This document shows positions 19,051 through 29,701 of a DNA stretch of 64,000 nt, one piece after another. The position numbers were made by a program, and so were the translations under genes. This DNA is from Streptomyces sp. NBC_00513 (GTDB taxonomy: Bacteria; Actinomycetota; Actinomycetes; Streptomycetales; Streptomycetaceae). Every line of letters begins with the position of its first letter. The first letter of the stretch is position 1. The stretch covers positions 992,001-1,056,000 of the forward strand of contig NZ_CP107845.1 of assembly GCF_041431415.1 (NCBI RefSeq), written 5' to 3'. The notes beneath the pieces are model-generated. The model was given only the letters and a program-made list of their open reading frames with translations. It made no database searches and had not been told where the DNA came from.

Positions 19051-19083
19051 GTCTCCCGCGTGGGCGCCGGCGGCGCGGGAGAC
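19051..19083 (+). terminator. Terminator of the MoxR-VWA-SWIM operon
   Basis: Perfect 10-bp stem GTCTCCCGCG (19051-19060) with CGCGGGAGAC (19074-19083), eight bases after the stop codon of the SWIM gene. Confidence 0.75.
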
Positions 19084-19348
19084 GCCTGAGCCCGCCGATC
19101 GTGCGAGATCGGACACACCCGACGGCGGCGGACGGAGCATCACGAAGCGTGTGGAAAGCCCCGGTGCCGGGGCAACCGTGCCCCGTGGACGCGCGGTTGC
19201 CCCGGTCGCCCGCGCCCGGCCCGCCGGACCGTCCCGGGACGCCTCCCTGACGGCCCGTGACACTCCGCGCGACACGCACGGATCGAATGTCCGGGTATGG
19301 GTAGGCTCCCCCGGGACAGCGTGCGGGAGTTCGAACCGGGGTGGATTC
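19084..19348 (+). promoter_or_regulatory. Leader region of the HNH lipoprotein gene with inverted repeat
   Basis: Non-coding. GGGGCAACCG (19169-19178) pairs with CGGTTGCCCC (19194-19203), a 10-bp inverted repeat about 150 nt before the next gene. No confident -10/-35 pair is visible. Confidence 0.4.
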
Positions 19349-20089
19349 ATGGAACGTCAGACAGGGGCGCGCGGCCTCGCGGTGACCGTCGCACTGCTGC
19401 TCGGGGTGACCGGATGCAGCCAGACCGGCGCCGGTGGGAGCGCCGACGGGAAGGGCGACACGCGGGCGCCGCGCACCTCGGCCCCGCCCTCCGCGCCGTC
19501 CGGGGGCGACGCGAAGCCGACCCGGGGCGACGTACTGCCCGGCATGGTCAGCGCGGCCGTCGCCCGGACGCAGCTGGCCGCGTTGAAGATCGGCAAGCCC
19601 GGCACGATGGCCGGCTACAGCCGCGCCAAGTTCACGCACTGGGCCGAGCAGGGCAACAAGTGCGACACCCGCGAGGTCGTCCTCAAGCGCGACGGCAAGG
19701 ACGTCGCCCAGGACTCCGAGTGCCGCGCCTCGTCCGGTGCGTGGAAGAGCCTGTACGACGGGCTGGAGTTCAGCGAGGCGTCGAAGCTGGACATCGACCA
19801 CATGGTCCCGCTCGCCGAGGGCTGGCGCTCCGGCGCCGCCGACTGGGACGCGGCCCGGCGCAAGGCGTTCGCGAACGATCTGACCCGCCCCCAGCTGCTG
19901 GCGGTCTCGGCCGCGTCGAACCGTTCCAAGGGCGACCAGAGCCCGGACCTGTGGCAGCCGCCGGACAAGGCGAGCTGGTGCCAGTACGGACGCGCCTGGA
20001 CCACCGTGAAGTCGCACTACGAGCTGACCGTCACCGAACCGGAGAAAGCCATGCTCACCACCATGATCGACACCTGCGCGGGCTCATGA
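19349..20089 (+). CDS. Secreted lipoprotein with HNH nuclease (DUF1524-like) domain
   Basis: 246 aa. Signal peptide with lipobox LGVTGC, lipidated Cys at C23, then a Ser/Pro/Gly-rich linker to about residue 60. The catalytic region shows LDIDHMVPLAEGW, and downstream SAASNRSKGDQSPD with the Asn and Lys typical of HNH His-metal nucleases (GmrSD C-terminal/DUF1524 type). Paired Cys residues suggest disulfides outside the cell. It is probably a surface-attached DNase for nutrient scavenging or defence. The ATG at 19349 has a GGGGTGG site upstream. The stop overlaps the next start (ATGA). Confidence 0.85.
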   Translation: MERQTGARGLAVTVALLLGVTGCSQTGAGGSADGKGDTRAPRTSAPPSAPSGGDAKPTRGDVLPGMVSAAVARTQLAALKIGKPGTMAGYSRAKFTHWAEQGNKCDTREVVLKRDGKDVAQDSECRASSGAWKSLYDGLEFSEASKLDIDHMVPLAEGWRSGAADWDAARRKAFANDLTRPQLLAVSAASNRSKGDQSPDLWQPPDKASWCQYGRAWTTVKSHYELTVTEPEKAMLTTMIDTCAGS

Positions 20090-20373
20090 CCGAGGCGGAC
20101 CGGCACGACGCGGCGCAAGAGTGGACGGACACGGTCGTGGCCGGCCCCGGCGGCGCCATGACCGACGAGGTCGGCGTGATCACCGGTGAGCTGACGCTCC
20201 GCACGGTCGCGGGAGCCGATGGCAAGATCCGGTTCGACATCCAGTACCTGGACGCCGACGAGTGGTACACGCTCACGGGCAGCCCCCTCCCGCACGGAGA
20301 CCCGCACGCCCTGCACCGCGCGGCCCTCGCGGCCGTCCGCGCCGGCGGCGGGGCCGAGGTCCCGTCCGGCTGA
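20086..20373 (+). CDS. Small hypothetical protein coupled to the HNH lipoprotein
   Basis: 95 aa, soluble and acidic, with no signal peptide. The pattern GVITGELTLRTVAGADGKIRF, then DIQYLDADEWYTLTGSP, suggests a small beta-rich fold ending in a helix (HALHRAALAAVRAG). The ATGA overlap indicates co-expression with the secreted nuclease. An immunity-like role is possible but cannot be supported, since the nuclease is exported. Family not recognised. Confidence 0.6.
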   Translation: MTEADRHDAAQEWTDTVVAGPGGAMTDEVGVITGELTLRTVAGADGKIRFDIQYLDADEWYTLTGSPLPHGDPHALHRAALAAVRAGGGAEVPSG

Positions 20374-20609
20374 CCCCCCGGTCGCCCGCCGCGCCGCCCG
20401 AGGGTCCGGGGACCGGTCACGGGGCGGTGACCTGGGCGGGGATCCCGAGGTCGCGGCGAGTCCGACGGCCCCGGCGCGTCCGATGACCCCACCCCGGGGC
20501 TCCCGGTCGACCCACCCCGCCTCCTGGGATGCCTCTCAGAGCGAACTCGCTGGTCAGGGGGACGGCCACCTGACAGACTGAAACGGCTCGATCACCCCAG
20601 GAGGACAAG

Positions 20610-20801
20610 ATGGCAGACGAAACAGACACCCCGCAGAACGAGTCCCCGGCCGACGAGGCCAAGCGCAAGTTCCGGGAGGCCCTGGAGCGCAACGCCGCGA
20701 ATGCCCAGTCCCAGCAGTCGCACCAGAGCCGGGCGAAGGTGCAGGGTTCCAGCAGCGGCCCCGGCGGCAAGAACAAGAAGGTCCGTCGCAAGACCGGCTG
20801 A
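20610..20801 (+). CDS. DUF5302 small basic protein
   Basis: 63 aa with an acidic N-terminus, a short helix (DEAKRKFREALERN) and a Gln/Ser-rich then Lys/Arg-rich tail (GGKNKKVRRKTG). This layout is characteristic of the actinomycete DUF5302 family, whose function is unknown. A perfect AGGAGG-type site precedes the ATG. The protein looks disordered and nucleic-acid-binding. It stands alone with its own terminator. Confidence 0.85.
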   Translation: MADETDTPQNESPADEAKRKFREALERNAANAQSQQSHQSRAKVQGSSSGPGGKNKKVRRKTG

Positions 20802-20820
20802 CCACGGACCGACCGCTGCC

Positions 20821-20844
20821 CCGCCGGGAGGCTCCACCCGGCGG
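20821..20844 (+). terminator. Terminator after DUF5302 gene
   Basis: CCGCCGGG (20821-20828) pairs with CCCGGCGG (20837-20844) around an 8-nt loop. Confidence 0.6.
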
Positions 20845-21001
20845 CGTGGGCGGCGACCGCGCCGACCGCGGGGGCGGGTCGTCGCAGGGCCCCCGGAACG
20901 GATGATTGGGCCGCATGGGTGACGGGCGATAACCACATGCCGTGAGGACAGTTGATCAGGGCGTCCCGCCGGGGACAGCTCATGCGACAGAAGGATCCTC
21001 A

Positions 21002-21412
21002 ATGCTCAAGAAGTTCATGGCCACCGCCGCAGTCACCGCCTCCGTCATCGGCGCGGGCGCCGTTGCGGCCACCCCGGCTATGGCGATCGGCAACGACAAC
21101 GGCGTGAACACGGTCAACGGCAACAACGCCTCGCAGATCTACGGCAACCAGGAGACCGAAGGCGCCATGAGCCCCCAGCTCAGCGCCATCCAGGGTTCGC
21201 TGAACAAGCTCTGCGTGGGCCTGCCCGCGAAGGTCAACGCCCAGTCGATCCTCGCCGCGATCAACGTCGGCGTCCAGGACATCAACGTCCTGTCGAACCC
21301 GCAGAACCAGCAGTGCGCGGAGAACTCCACCCAGGCGAAGGGCGACGAGTCCCTGTCGCACATCGTGGACAACATCCCGGTCCTCTCCGGGAACCTCTCC
21401 GCCGGCAGCTGA
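21002..21412 (+). CDS. Rodlin (aerial hyphae surface protein)
   Basis: 136 aa. A signal peptide (MLKKFMATAAVTASVIGAG to AMA) is cleaved before IGNDNG. The mature part is Asn/Gln/Gly-rich and has the rodlin features MSPQLSAIQGSLNKLC and VQDINVLSNPQNQQCAENSTQAKGD. Rodlins organise chaplin amyloids into rodlets on aerial hyphae and spores. They usually occur as tandem rdlA/rdlB pairs, but here only one copy is present. Expression is expected during aerial growth. A 17-bp hairpin terminates it. Confidence 0.92.
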   Translation: MLKKFMATAAVTASVIGAGAVAATPAMAIGNDNGVNTVNGNNASQIYGNQETEGAMSPQLSAIQGSLNKLCVGLPAKVNAQSILAAINVGVQDINVLSNPQNQQCAENSTQAKGDESLSHIVDNIPVLSGNLSAGS

Positions 21413-21422
21413 CCCGGTCGGC

Positions 21423-21461
21423 CCGAACCGGCGTGACGACTCGCTCGTCACGCCGGTTCGG
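21423..21461 (+). terminator. Strong terminator after the rodlin gene
   Basis: A perfect 17-bp stem, left arm 21423-21439 and right arm 21445-21461, with loop CTCGC. It starts 10 nt after the rodlin stop codon. Confidence 0.85.
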
Positions 21462-21515
21462 CGTTTCCGGCGCGACCGTTCCGCCCGTGACCGTTCCGCG
21501 TTGCACCGAAAGGTT

Positions 21516-21543
21516 TGGTCTAGACCTTGACAGGTCCAGACCA
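21516..21543 (+). promoter_or_regulatory. Chitinase promoter with two DasR-type/direct repeats
   Basis: TGGTCTAGACCT (21516-21527) and AGGTCCAGACCA (21532-21543) share the GGTCYAGACC core with a 16-nt period. They flank a consensus -35 TTGACA at 21527-21532. Such paired 12-mers are known in Streptomyces chitinase promoters for chitin induction and glucose repression, and the core matches the DasR responsive element. Confidence 0.85.
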
Positions 21544-21609
21544 TCTTCGGTTCAGTGGCGTCAGTTGCCGTCCCCACCCGGCAATTCCCCCCACCCTAGG
21601 AGCAGTCAC

Positions 21610-22527
21610 GTGATACGTACGCTTCGTCGCCGTGCCCTTTCGCTGGCCGCGGCCGCCGCCGTGACCCTCGGTCTCGCCGTGGCCCTGCCCGCCTCCCCCG
21701 CCGCGGCCGCCCCCGCCTGCGCCGGTTCCTGGTCCGCCTCGGCGGTGTACACGGGCGGCACGAACGCCTCGTACAACGGACACAACTGGCAGGCCAAGTG
21801 GTGGACGCAGGGCGAGACGCCCGGCACCACCGGGCAGTGGGGGGTCTGGTCCGACCAGGGCGCCTGCGGTGGCGGCGGGGGCCAGGACCCGGACCCGGGG
21901 AACGGGAGCGGATTCGTCGTCAGCGAGGCCCAGTTCAACCAGATGTTCCCGAACCGGAACCCCTTCTACACCTACAACGGGCTGGTGGCGGCGCTCTCCG
22001 CGTACCCCGCCTTCGCCAACACCGGCGACGACACGGTCAAGCGGCGCGAGGCGGCCGCCTTCCTCGCCAACGTCTCGCACGAGACGGGCGGGCTCTTCTA
22101 CATCGTCGAGCAGAACACGGCCAACTACCCGCACTACTGCGACGCCACCCAGCCCTACGGATGTCCGGCGGGGCAGGCCGCGTACTACGGGCGCGGCCCC
22201 ATCCAGCTCAGCTGGAACTTCAACTACAAGGCGGCCGGTGACGCCCTGGGCATCAACCTCCTCGCCAACCCGTACCTCGTGGAGCAGGATCCGGCGGTGG
22301 CCATGAAGACGGCCCTCTGGTACTGGAACACGCAGAACGGTCCGGGCACGATGACCGCGCACGCCGCCATGGTCGACGGCGCGGGCTTCGGCGAGACGAT
22401 CCGCTCCATCAACGGGGCCCTGGAGTGCAACGGCGGCAACCCGGGGCAGGTCCAGAGCCGGGTGAGCAAGTACCAGAGCTTCACCCAGCTGCTCGGTGTG
22501 ACGCCGGGGAACAACCTCAGCTGCTGA
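21610..22527 (+). CDS. Secreted family-19 chitinase with chitin-binding module
   Basis: 305 aa from a GTG at 21610. A twin-basic signal peptide ends near AAAA at residue 34. Residues 36-86 are a CBM5/12 module with the aromatic pattern CAGSWSASAVYTGG and HNWQAKWWTQGETP. A Gly/Asp/Pro linker leads to the GH19 domain (about 101-305). The catalytic pair is E158 (VSHETGG) and E167 (IVEQN), spaced nine residues apart as in Streptomyces ChiC/ChiG. It hydrolyses chitin outside the cell. The gene converges with the LAL regulator and overlaps it by 11 bp. Confidence 0.95.
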   Translation: MIRTLRRRALSLAAAAAVTLGLAVALPASPAAAAPACAGSWSASAVYTGGTNASYNGHNWQAKWWTQGETPGTTGQWGVWSDQGACGGGGGQDPDPGNGSGFVVSEAQFNQMFPNRNPFYTYNGLVAALSAYPAFANTGDDTVKRREAAAFLANVSHETGGLFYIVEQNTANYPHYCDATQPYGCPAGQAAYYGRGPIQLSWNFNYKAAGDALGINLLANPYLVEQDPAVAMKTALWYWNTQNGPGTMTAHAAMVDGAGFGETIRSINGALECNGGNPGQVQSRVSKYQSFTQLLGVTPGNNLSC

Positions 22528-25291
22528 GGCGTCCCGTCCTCAGGGCGGTGGCCAGCTGCGCGCGGGAGCGCACGTCGAGCTTCTGGTAGATCCGGGTCAG
22601 CCGGGCCTCCACGGTCTTGACGCTGAGGAACAGCTTCGCTGCCGCCTCCTGGTTGCTGGCACCCTGACCGACGAGCAGGGCCAGTCGGGTCTCGGCCTCG
22701 GTCAGGGCCGCCTGCCCCGGCTGCCCACCGGCGGCCGGGTCGGGGGCGGCCTCCCTGGCCAGCTCCAGCCAGGGCTTCGCGCCGGCCCGGTCGAACACGT
22801 CGGCCGCCTCCCCGAGGGCGGCGCGGGCGGGAGCGCGCCGCCGACGGCGCCGTTCGACGCGGGCCAGCGCGAGCAGGGTCCTGGCCCGTTCCAGCGGGAG
22901 TCCGAGGGCGCCGAACCGGCGGGCCGTGGCCTCCAGCAGGGCAACGGCGGGCTCCGCCTCGCCCCGCGCGGACAGGCACAGGCCCCGGGCCCGGTCCAGG
23001 GCGGCGAGCACACCGGTACGGCCGAGGGCGTCGGCGACCGTACGGGTCGACTCCAGCAGGGCGTCGGCCTCCTCGGGGGCGTCGGCGGCCACCAGGGCCT
23101 CGGCGAGTTCCCCGTGCCAGCGCAGGACGGAGGGGTCCACCACCTGCTGGGCCTCCTCCAGCTCGGCCACCCTGCGCAGGGTGGCCACCGCCTTCGCGGC
23201 TTCCCCGGTGGCCAGTTCGACCAGCCCGAGGGCGTACAGGCCCCGGGACAGGAAGACCTGGTCCTGTTCCTCCTCCGAGGCCTGGACACCCCGGCGGGCG
23301 TAGCCGGCGGCGCGGGCGAAGCTGCCGGCGGTGGCCTCGGCCATCGCGGCGACGTACCAGGCGGGGCCGGGTGACAGACCGGCCTCGATGGTGAGTTCCA
23401 GGGCGTGGCGGGCGTGCGCGGCGCCCGCGGCGCAGTTCCCGCGGCGCAGCTCGACCTCGGAGAGGCTGCGCAGCACCTCGAAGACGTCCTCGGCGGAGCC
23501 GGTGCGTTGGACGGCGGGCAGCAGGACGAGCAGCCGGCCACGGGCGTCGTCGAGCCGGTCGTCGAAGAGGGCGTGCCGGACGGCCAGGTACTGCGGCGCG
23601 TTGCGCATGCCGAGCGGCATCTCGGGAGCGGGCAGGGCCAGCGCCTCGGCCAGGATGTCCTCGGCGTCGCGGTCACCGAGGATGCGGCCCATGCGGGCCC
23701 GCACGGTCAGGGCCATGGCCTCGGCGACCTGGTCGCCGCCGAGGGCGGCGAGGGTGCCCGCCTCGGCGGCGGCGTCGCGGGAGCGGACGGGGTCCCCGTC
23801 GCTGAGGTTGTGCTTCCAGGCGATGCGGAGTTGGACGGCGGCGCGCAGCGAGGGGTCGCCGGCGGCGTCGTCCACGGCGTACGCGAAGGTCTCGTCGAGA
23901 TCGGCGAGGGCCTGCCCGGCTGCGTCGATCACGGCGAGTCGGGCCCGTACCCGGTCGGCGGGCGAGGCGTCGCGGGCGAGCACGGCGCGGGTGGCGCGGC
24001 GGGCGAGGTCGGCGCGGCCCGCCCATCCCGCGTCCTCGGCGGCGCAGACGAGCCGGGCCAGTTCGTCCCGGGGCAGGTCCGCGGGGGTGCGTTCGGCGGC
24101 GAGCAGGCCGAGTTCCGCGGCGAGGGCGCGCTGTCCCCGGCGCCGGCAGGACGCGGCGGCCTCGGTGATCTCGGCGGCGAGGCGGGCGTCGGGGGTGTCC
24201 ACGGCCAGCGCGCGGTGCCGTACGGCCTGGACGGGGTCGTCCACGGCGGTGGCGAGCGCGGCGTGCCCGGCGGCCCGCTCGGGCCAGCCCGCGTCGGCGG
24301 CGAGTGCGGTCGGGAGGGCGCCCGCGGTGAACCGCACCGCGCCGTCCTCGCCGACGGTGACCAGTGCGGCGCGTTCGGCCTCGGCGAGTTCCGCGTCCGC
24401 GTCGGGGCGGCCGGCCCGGCGGAGCAGGGCGGTGGTGGGGCGGGTCGCGAGGGCGGCGAGCAGCAGGGTGCGGCGGGCTCGGGCGGGGGCTTCGGCGAGC
24501 AGCCGGCGGGCGACCTCGCGGGCCTGCCCGGAGACGGGCAGCGTGTCGGCGTGGTGGGCGCCTCCGTCGCGGGATCCGGCGGCTTCGGCGAGGGAGTGGC
24601 CGAGGGCCAGGGCGAGGCGGGGGTTGCCGCCACTGGCCTGGTGGATGCGGCCGGCCAGCCGGGCGGGCAGGCCGTGTCGGCAGAGGAGTTCGGCGACCTG
24701 CTCCGCCCCGAGCGGGGGAACACGGATCGCGGGGGTGTCGGGGCCGCAGAGGGGCACGGCGACGGGGGCCCCGCCCTGTACGCATTCGGCCACGAGGACC
24801 CGGACTCCGGGTGGGGTGAGGCGCAGGGCGAAGCGGAGGAGGTCGGTGCTCTCGTCGTCGAGCCACTGCGCGTTGTCGAGGACGAGCAGGACGGGTCCCG
24901 GGGCGGCCAGGGTCCGCAGCACCTCGACGACGGCGAGGCGCAGCGCGACGTGGTCGCGGCCGGCGCCGGGCTCGTCGGTCTCGCGCCGGAGCAGGGCGAT
25001 GGCGGCGCGCTGGGGACCGGCGAGCCCGTCCAGTACGGCGAGGGGCACGGAGGCGAGCAGGGCGGCGGCCGAGGCTTCGGGTATCCACTGGTCGGCGGCG
25101 TCCGGGGCGAGGTGGAGCACACTCTCCCGTCGGCCCTCCGCCGCGGCCACGACGGCCCGGACCACTTCCGTCTTGCCCGCGCCCGCCGGTCCGGTGAGGA
25201 TGGCGCGGCCGTGCGTGGTCAGCGCGCGGTCCACCGCCTCGATGAGTTCACCGTGTCCGACGGTCGTGTCAGCGTTCCCCGTCGCCGCCAC
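22517..25291 (-). CDS. LuxR-family LAL transcriptional regulator
   Basis: 924 aa if translation starts at the GTG at 25291; the frame is open to 25453. The N-terminal STAND-type NTPase has a P-loop ILTGPAGAGKTEVV and Walker B VLLVLDNAQWLDDES. A long TPR-like helical region (about 350-840) follows, and a C-terminal LuxR helix-turn-helix ends the protein (LTEAETRLALLVGQGASNQEAAAKLFLSVKTVEARL). These large ATP-binding regulators activate pathway genes or metabolism when ligand binds. No biosynthetic cluster lies beside it. The neighbours are a chitinase and a subtilase, which may or may not be targets. Confidence 0.9.
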   Translation of the reverse strand: MAATGNADTTVGHGELIEAVDRALTTHGRAILTGPAGAGKTEVVRAVVAAAEGRRESVLHLAPDAADQWIPEASAAALLASVPLAVLDGLAGPQRAAIALLRRETDEPGAGRDHVALRLAVVEVLRTLAAPGPVLLVLDNAQWLDDESTDLLRFALRLTPPGVRVLVAECVQGGAPVAVPLCGPDTPAIRVPPLGAEQVAELLCRHGLPARLAGRIHQASGGNPRLALALGHSLAEAAGSRDGGAHHADTLPVSGQAREVARRLLAEAPARARRTLLLAALATRPTTALLRRAGRPDADAELAEAERAALVTVGEDGAVRFTAGALPTALAADAGWPERAAGHAALATAVDDPVQAVRHRALAVDTPDARLAAEITEAAASCRRRGQRALAAELGLLAAERTPADLPRDELARLVCAAEDAGWAGRADLARRATRAVLARDASPADRVRARLAVIDAAGQALADLDETFAYAVDDAAGDPSLRAAVQLRIAWKHNLSDGDPVRSRDAAAEAGTLAALGGDQVAEAMALTVRARMGRILGDRDAEDILAEALALPAPEMPLGMRNAPQYLAVRHALFDDRLDDARGRLLVLLPAVQRTGSAEDVFEVLRSLSEVELRRGNCAAGAAHARHALELTIEAGLSPGPAWYVAAMAEATAGSFARAAGYARRGVQASEEEQDQVFLSRGLYALGLVELATGEAAKAVATLRRVAELEEAQQVVDPSVLRWHGELAEALVAADAPEEADALLESTRTVADALGRTGVLAALDRARGLCLSARGEAEPAVALLEATARRFGALGLPLERARTLLALARVERRRRRRAPARAALGEAADVFDRAGAKPWLELAREAAPDPAAGGQPGQAALTEAETRLALLVGQGASNQEAAAKLFLSVKTVEARLTRIYQKLDVRSRAQLATALRTGRLSS

Positions 25292-25418
25292 GCCCAGCCA
25301 CCAGCCTTTCGCGCCCCTGCTCCTGTGCCTTTCCTGTGAGACGCGACAATACGAGGTCAGCCGCCGGGCGGACCCCGTTTGTGACGCAGAAATCAGTGGG
25401 TGGACAGGAATGCCCGGC

Positions 25419-25451
25419 GGACCTGCCGGTACGAGTGGTATCGGCAGGTCC
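25419..25451 (-). terminator. Inverted repeat downstream of the subtilase gene
   Basis: GGACCTGCCG (25419-25428) pairs perfectly with CGGCAGGTCC (25442-25451) around 13 nt. It lies between the subtilase stop and the LAL start on the minus strand and could end the subtilase transcript. Confidence 0.5.
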
Positions 25452-25573
25452 ACCGGGGTGGGTTGGTCCGTACTATCGGCCCGTCAGCCGGGAGTTGGGG
25501 GGCTCCCCGCCACTTCGACGGCCGGTTCGGGGACCGGGTGGCGTCCGGCTTGGGGACCGGGTGCCGGGCGGGC

Positions 25574-27391
<1,818 letters not shown>

Positions 27392-27745
27392 GGTGTTCCC
27401 TTTCGCGGGCCGTTTCCGGGCAGGCCGGAGCGGCCGGTCTGAACTGTGTGGGAGGTGAACCGGCGGCCGCGGATCGGGGACGGGCTGGTCAGACCCGTCC
27501 CGGACACCGCAGCGCCGCGTCGCCCGGCCGCGACGGCGGGGCAGGGCGACGGCGGTGCGCCGACGATCGGCCCGGCCTGCGGACGGCTTCGCACCATGTG
27601 GGGTGGGTGCGGGGGCTGTTCGAGGTGGGGAAGATCGCCGGTGGGCAGACAGTAGGCAACGCGGGGATGAACGCGATACGGGGAAAACCCTTGTCGGGCC
27701 CCTGCGGGGGGCCGAGGGCCCTGCCCGGGACCCCGGGGAGACGGG
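27392..27745. promoter_or_regulatory. Intergenic region between DUF1838 and subtilase genes
   Basis: No gene is seen in 354 nt. In the subtilase 5' leader GGGACGGG (27477-27484) pairs with CCCGTCCC (27494-27501). Near the DUF1838 stop GGCCCC (27697-27702) pairs with GGGGCC (27708-27713), followed on the minus strand by GGGTTTTCC, a likely DUF1838 terminator. Confidence 0.45.
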
Positions 27746-28477
27746 CTACGCGGGCGGGTTGAGCCGGCGGAAGTAGGTCCAGCTCGTCTCGTTCGGCTCG
27801 GTCCACTTCTCCGGGGCGTGGGCGTACTCCGGGTGGTGGGCGGCGATGTGGGCGCGGGTGCGTTCGGGGACCTCGGCGTAGGAGGAGAGCTTGCGTCCGC
27901 GGCAGTGGAAGGTGAGGCCGCCGGGGCGCTGCCCCTGTTCCATCCAGGGCAGCCACGGGGACATGCGGGTCCACGACATGGTGGCGGGGACACCGGGCGC
28001 GTCGGTGGTGAGGACGGACGCGGGGGCGAAGAACTGGAACAGTTCCAGCGCCCGGTAGGTGTCGTCGGCCGACTGGGTGGGGTACTGGTCGACGGGCAGC
28101 GGCGAGGGGTAGGCCAGCGGGATCTCCAGACTGAAGCAGACCTGGTCGCCGAGCTCGGTCATGGGGACCGGGAAGGGGCGCCACTTCTGATTGGCCGGAT
28201 CGTTCCACACGTGGACGACCGGTTTGCCCTGCCAGGTGTCCAGGATCTCGCGGCTCTGCGGGTCGAGGTAGAAGGCGGCCTCGCGGGTCAGGAGTCGGTA
28301 GCCCTCCTCCTCCACCACGAGGCGGGCGACGTTGACGCCCTCGAAGCCGAAGAGTCGCCGGTACGGCTCCCCGGGCGCCCACGCGTGGACGTCGCCGGTC
28401 CACCAGAAGGTGACCTCCTCGCCGTCGAGGGAGGCTCGGGTGCGGGCGAGGGCCCGGAGGAGTTCCGTGGGAGTCAT
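27746..28477 (-). CDS. DUF1838 family protein
   Basis: 243 aa from the ATG at 28477. The family pattern is clear: WTGDVHAWAPGEPYRRLFGFEGVN, DPQSREILDTWQGKPVVHVWNDPANQ, and PAEVPERTRAHIAAHHPEYAHAPEKW-like C-terminal part with aromatic end. No signal peptide is visible, so it is probably cytoplasmic. Function is unknown; the family fold suggests binding of a hydrophobic ligand, which is only inference. It is divergent from the DUF1996 gene. Confidence 0.8.
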   Translation of the reverse strand: MTPTELLRALARTRASLDGEEVTFWWTGDVHAWAPGEPYRRLFGFEGVNVARLVVEEEGYRLLTREAAFYLDPQSREILDTWQGKPVVHVWNDPANQKWRPFPVPMTELGDQVCFSLEIPLAYPSPLPVDQYPTQSADDTYRALELFQFFAPASVLTTDAPGVPATMSWTRMSPWLPWMEQGQRPGGLTFHCRGRKLSSYAEVPERTRAHIAAHHPEYAHAPEKWTEPNETSWTYFRRLNPPA

Positions 28478-28616
28478 GAGGGGTACTCTGCGCGGTCCCG
28501 GTCCGGCCCGGCAAGGACCCTGGGCTCGATCCGGCCGGGCCCGGAGGACACCCGGGGAGACCACGGTACGGATGCCAGGTTGACGGGGGTGGTGGACAGC
28601 GGCAACGGTGACCGCC

Positions 28617-29600
28617 ATGGGGAACGAAAACCGCCTGCTCGTGCTGCTGGTCTGCCTGGTGTTGGGCGGCGGCCTGACCGCTGCCGCGCTCGGGGCCTCA
28701 CGGGCCGCCGGGCCGCGGGGCACGGGCGTCGCCGCGGAGGACTTCGTCGACATGCGCGACGTGGCGCCCACGCCGGCGCCGCCGGCCGCGGGCCCCGGGG
28801 CCTCCACCGGATCGGTGGTGGTCGACTGCGGGCGCAACCGGGAACGCCACTACAACGAGGACAACCTGGTCGTCTCGCCCGGCTTGCGCGCGGGCGCGCA
28901 CCACACGCACGCGTACGTGGGAAACCTGTCCACGGACGCCATGTCCACCGATGCCTCGCTGGCCGCGGCCCCGACGAGTTGTACGGGCGGTGACCGGTCG
29001 ACGTACTACTGGCCCGTGCTGCGCCGCACGGACCGTGCGGGCACGGACGGCCACGAGAGCTCCGCGGGGCACGGGAACAGCGGTGAGATCCTGCCGGAGA
29101 CGACGGTGGGCGTGGAGTTCCGCGGCAACCCGGTGAGCGAGGTCGTACCGATGCCCCGGTTCCTGCGCGGCGTGACCGGCGACGCCGTCGCGTACACGGC
29201 CGCCGACGACGCCGACGTCCGGGCCCGGTGGGGCTGCTCCGGTTCGCCCGACCGGTCCACGACCCGCTATCCGCGCTGCCCGGCGGGCGAGCGGCTGACC
29301 CGGACGCTGGTCTTCCCCAGCTGCTGGAACGGCCTGGACACCGAGAGCCCCGGGCACCGTTCGCATCTGGTGTTCCCGGCCGCCAACGGGGTCTGCCCGC
29401 AGGGTGCCTTCGCGGTGCCGCAGTTGCGCGTCTCGCTGGCCTACGAGGTGCCGGCCGGTGCGCCGATCGCGTTGGACTCCTTCCCGGAACAACGGCACAG
29501 TCCGAGGACGGACCACGCGATGTTCGTGAACGTGATGACCGAGGGCCGGATGCGGGCGGTCGTCGACTGCCTGAACACGGGGCGTACGTGCCGGATGTGA
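28617..29600 (+). CDS. Secreted DUF1996 protein
   Basis: 327 aa from the ATG at 28617, with GGTGA just upstream; a GTG at 28608 is possible. An N-terminal signal (NRLLVLLVCLVLGGGLTAAALG) is followed by a linker and the DUF1996 domain: RAGAHHTHAYVGN, LVFPSCWNGLDTESPGHRSHLVFP, and QLRVSLAYEV. Six or more Cys suggest disulfides. The family is found in fungi and actinomycetes and may bind carbohydrate; no catalytic residue is established. It precedes an ECF sigma/anti-sigma pair by about 100 nt and may be part of its regulon. Confidence 0.85.
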   Translation: MGNENRLLVLLVCLVLGGGLTAAALGASRAAGPRGTGVAAEDFVDMRDVAPTPAPPAAGPGASTGSVVVDCGRNRERHYNEDNLVVSPGLRAGAHHTHAYVGNLSTDAMSTDASLAAAPTSCTGGDRSTYYWPVLRRTDRAGTDGHESSAGHGNSGEILPETTVGVEFRGNPVSEVVPMPRFLRGVTGDAVAYTAADDADVRARWGCSGSPDRSTTRYPRCPAGERLTRTLVFPSCWNGLDTESPGHRSHLVFPAANGVCPQGAFAVPQLRVSLAYEVPAGAPIALDSFPEQRHSPRTDHAMFVNVMTEGRMRAVVDCLNTGRTCRM

Positions 29601-29701
29601 CCCGCGGGGCGGCCTTGGTGACGCAGGTCACATGAACCCGACCGCCCCCGGCGGCGTGTTCCGACCGCACCACGCGAAGCACGAAAGACGGAGAGGGTGA
29701 G

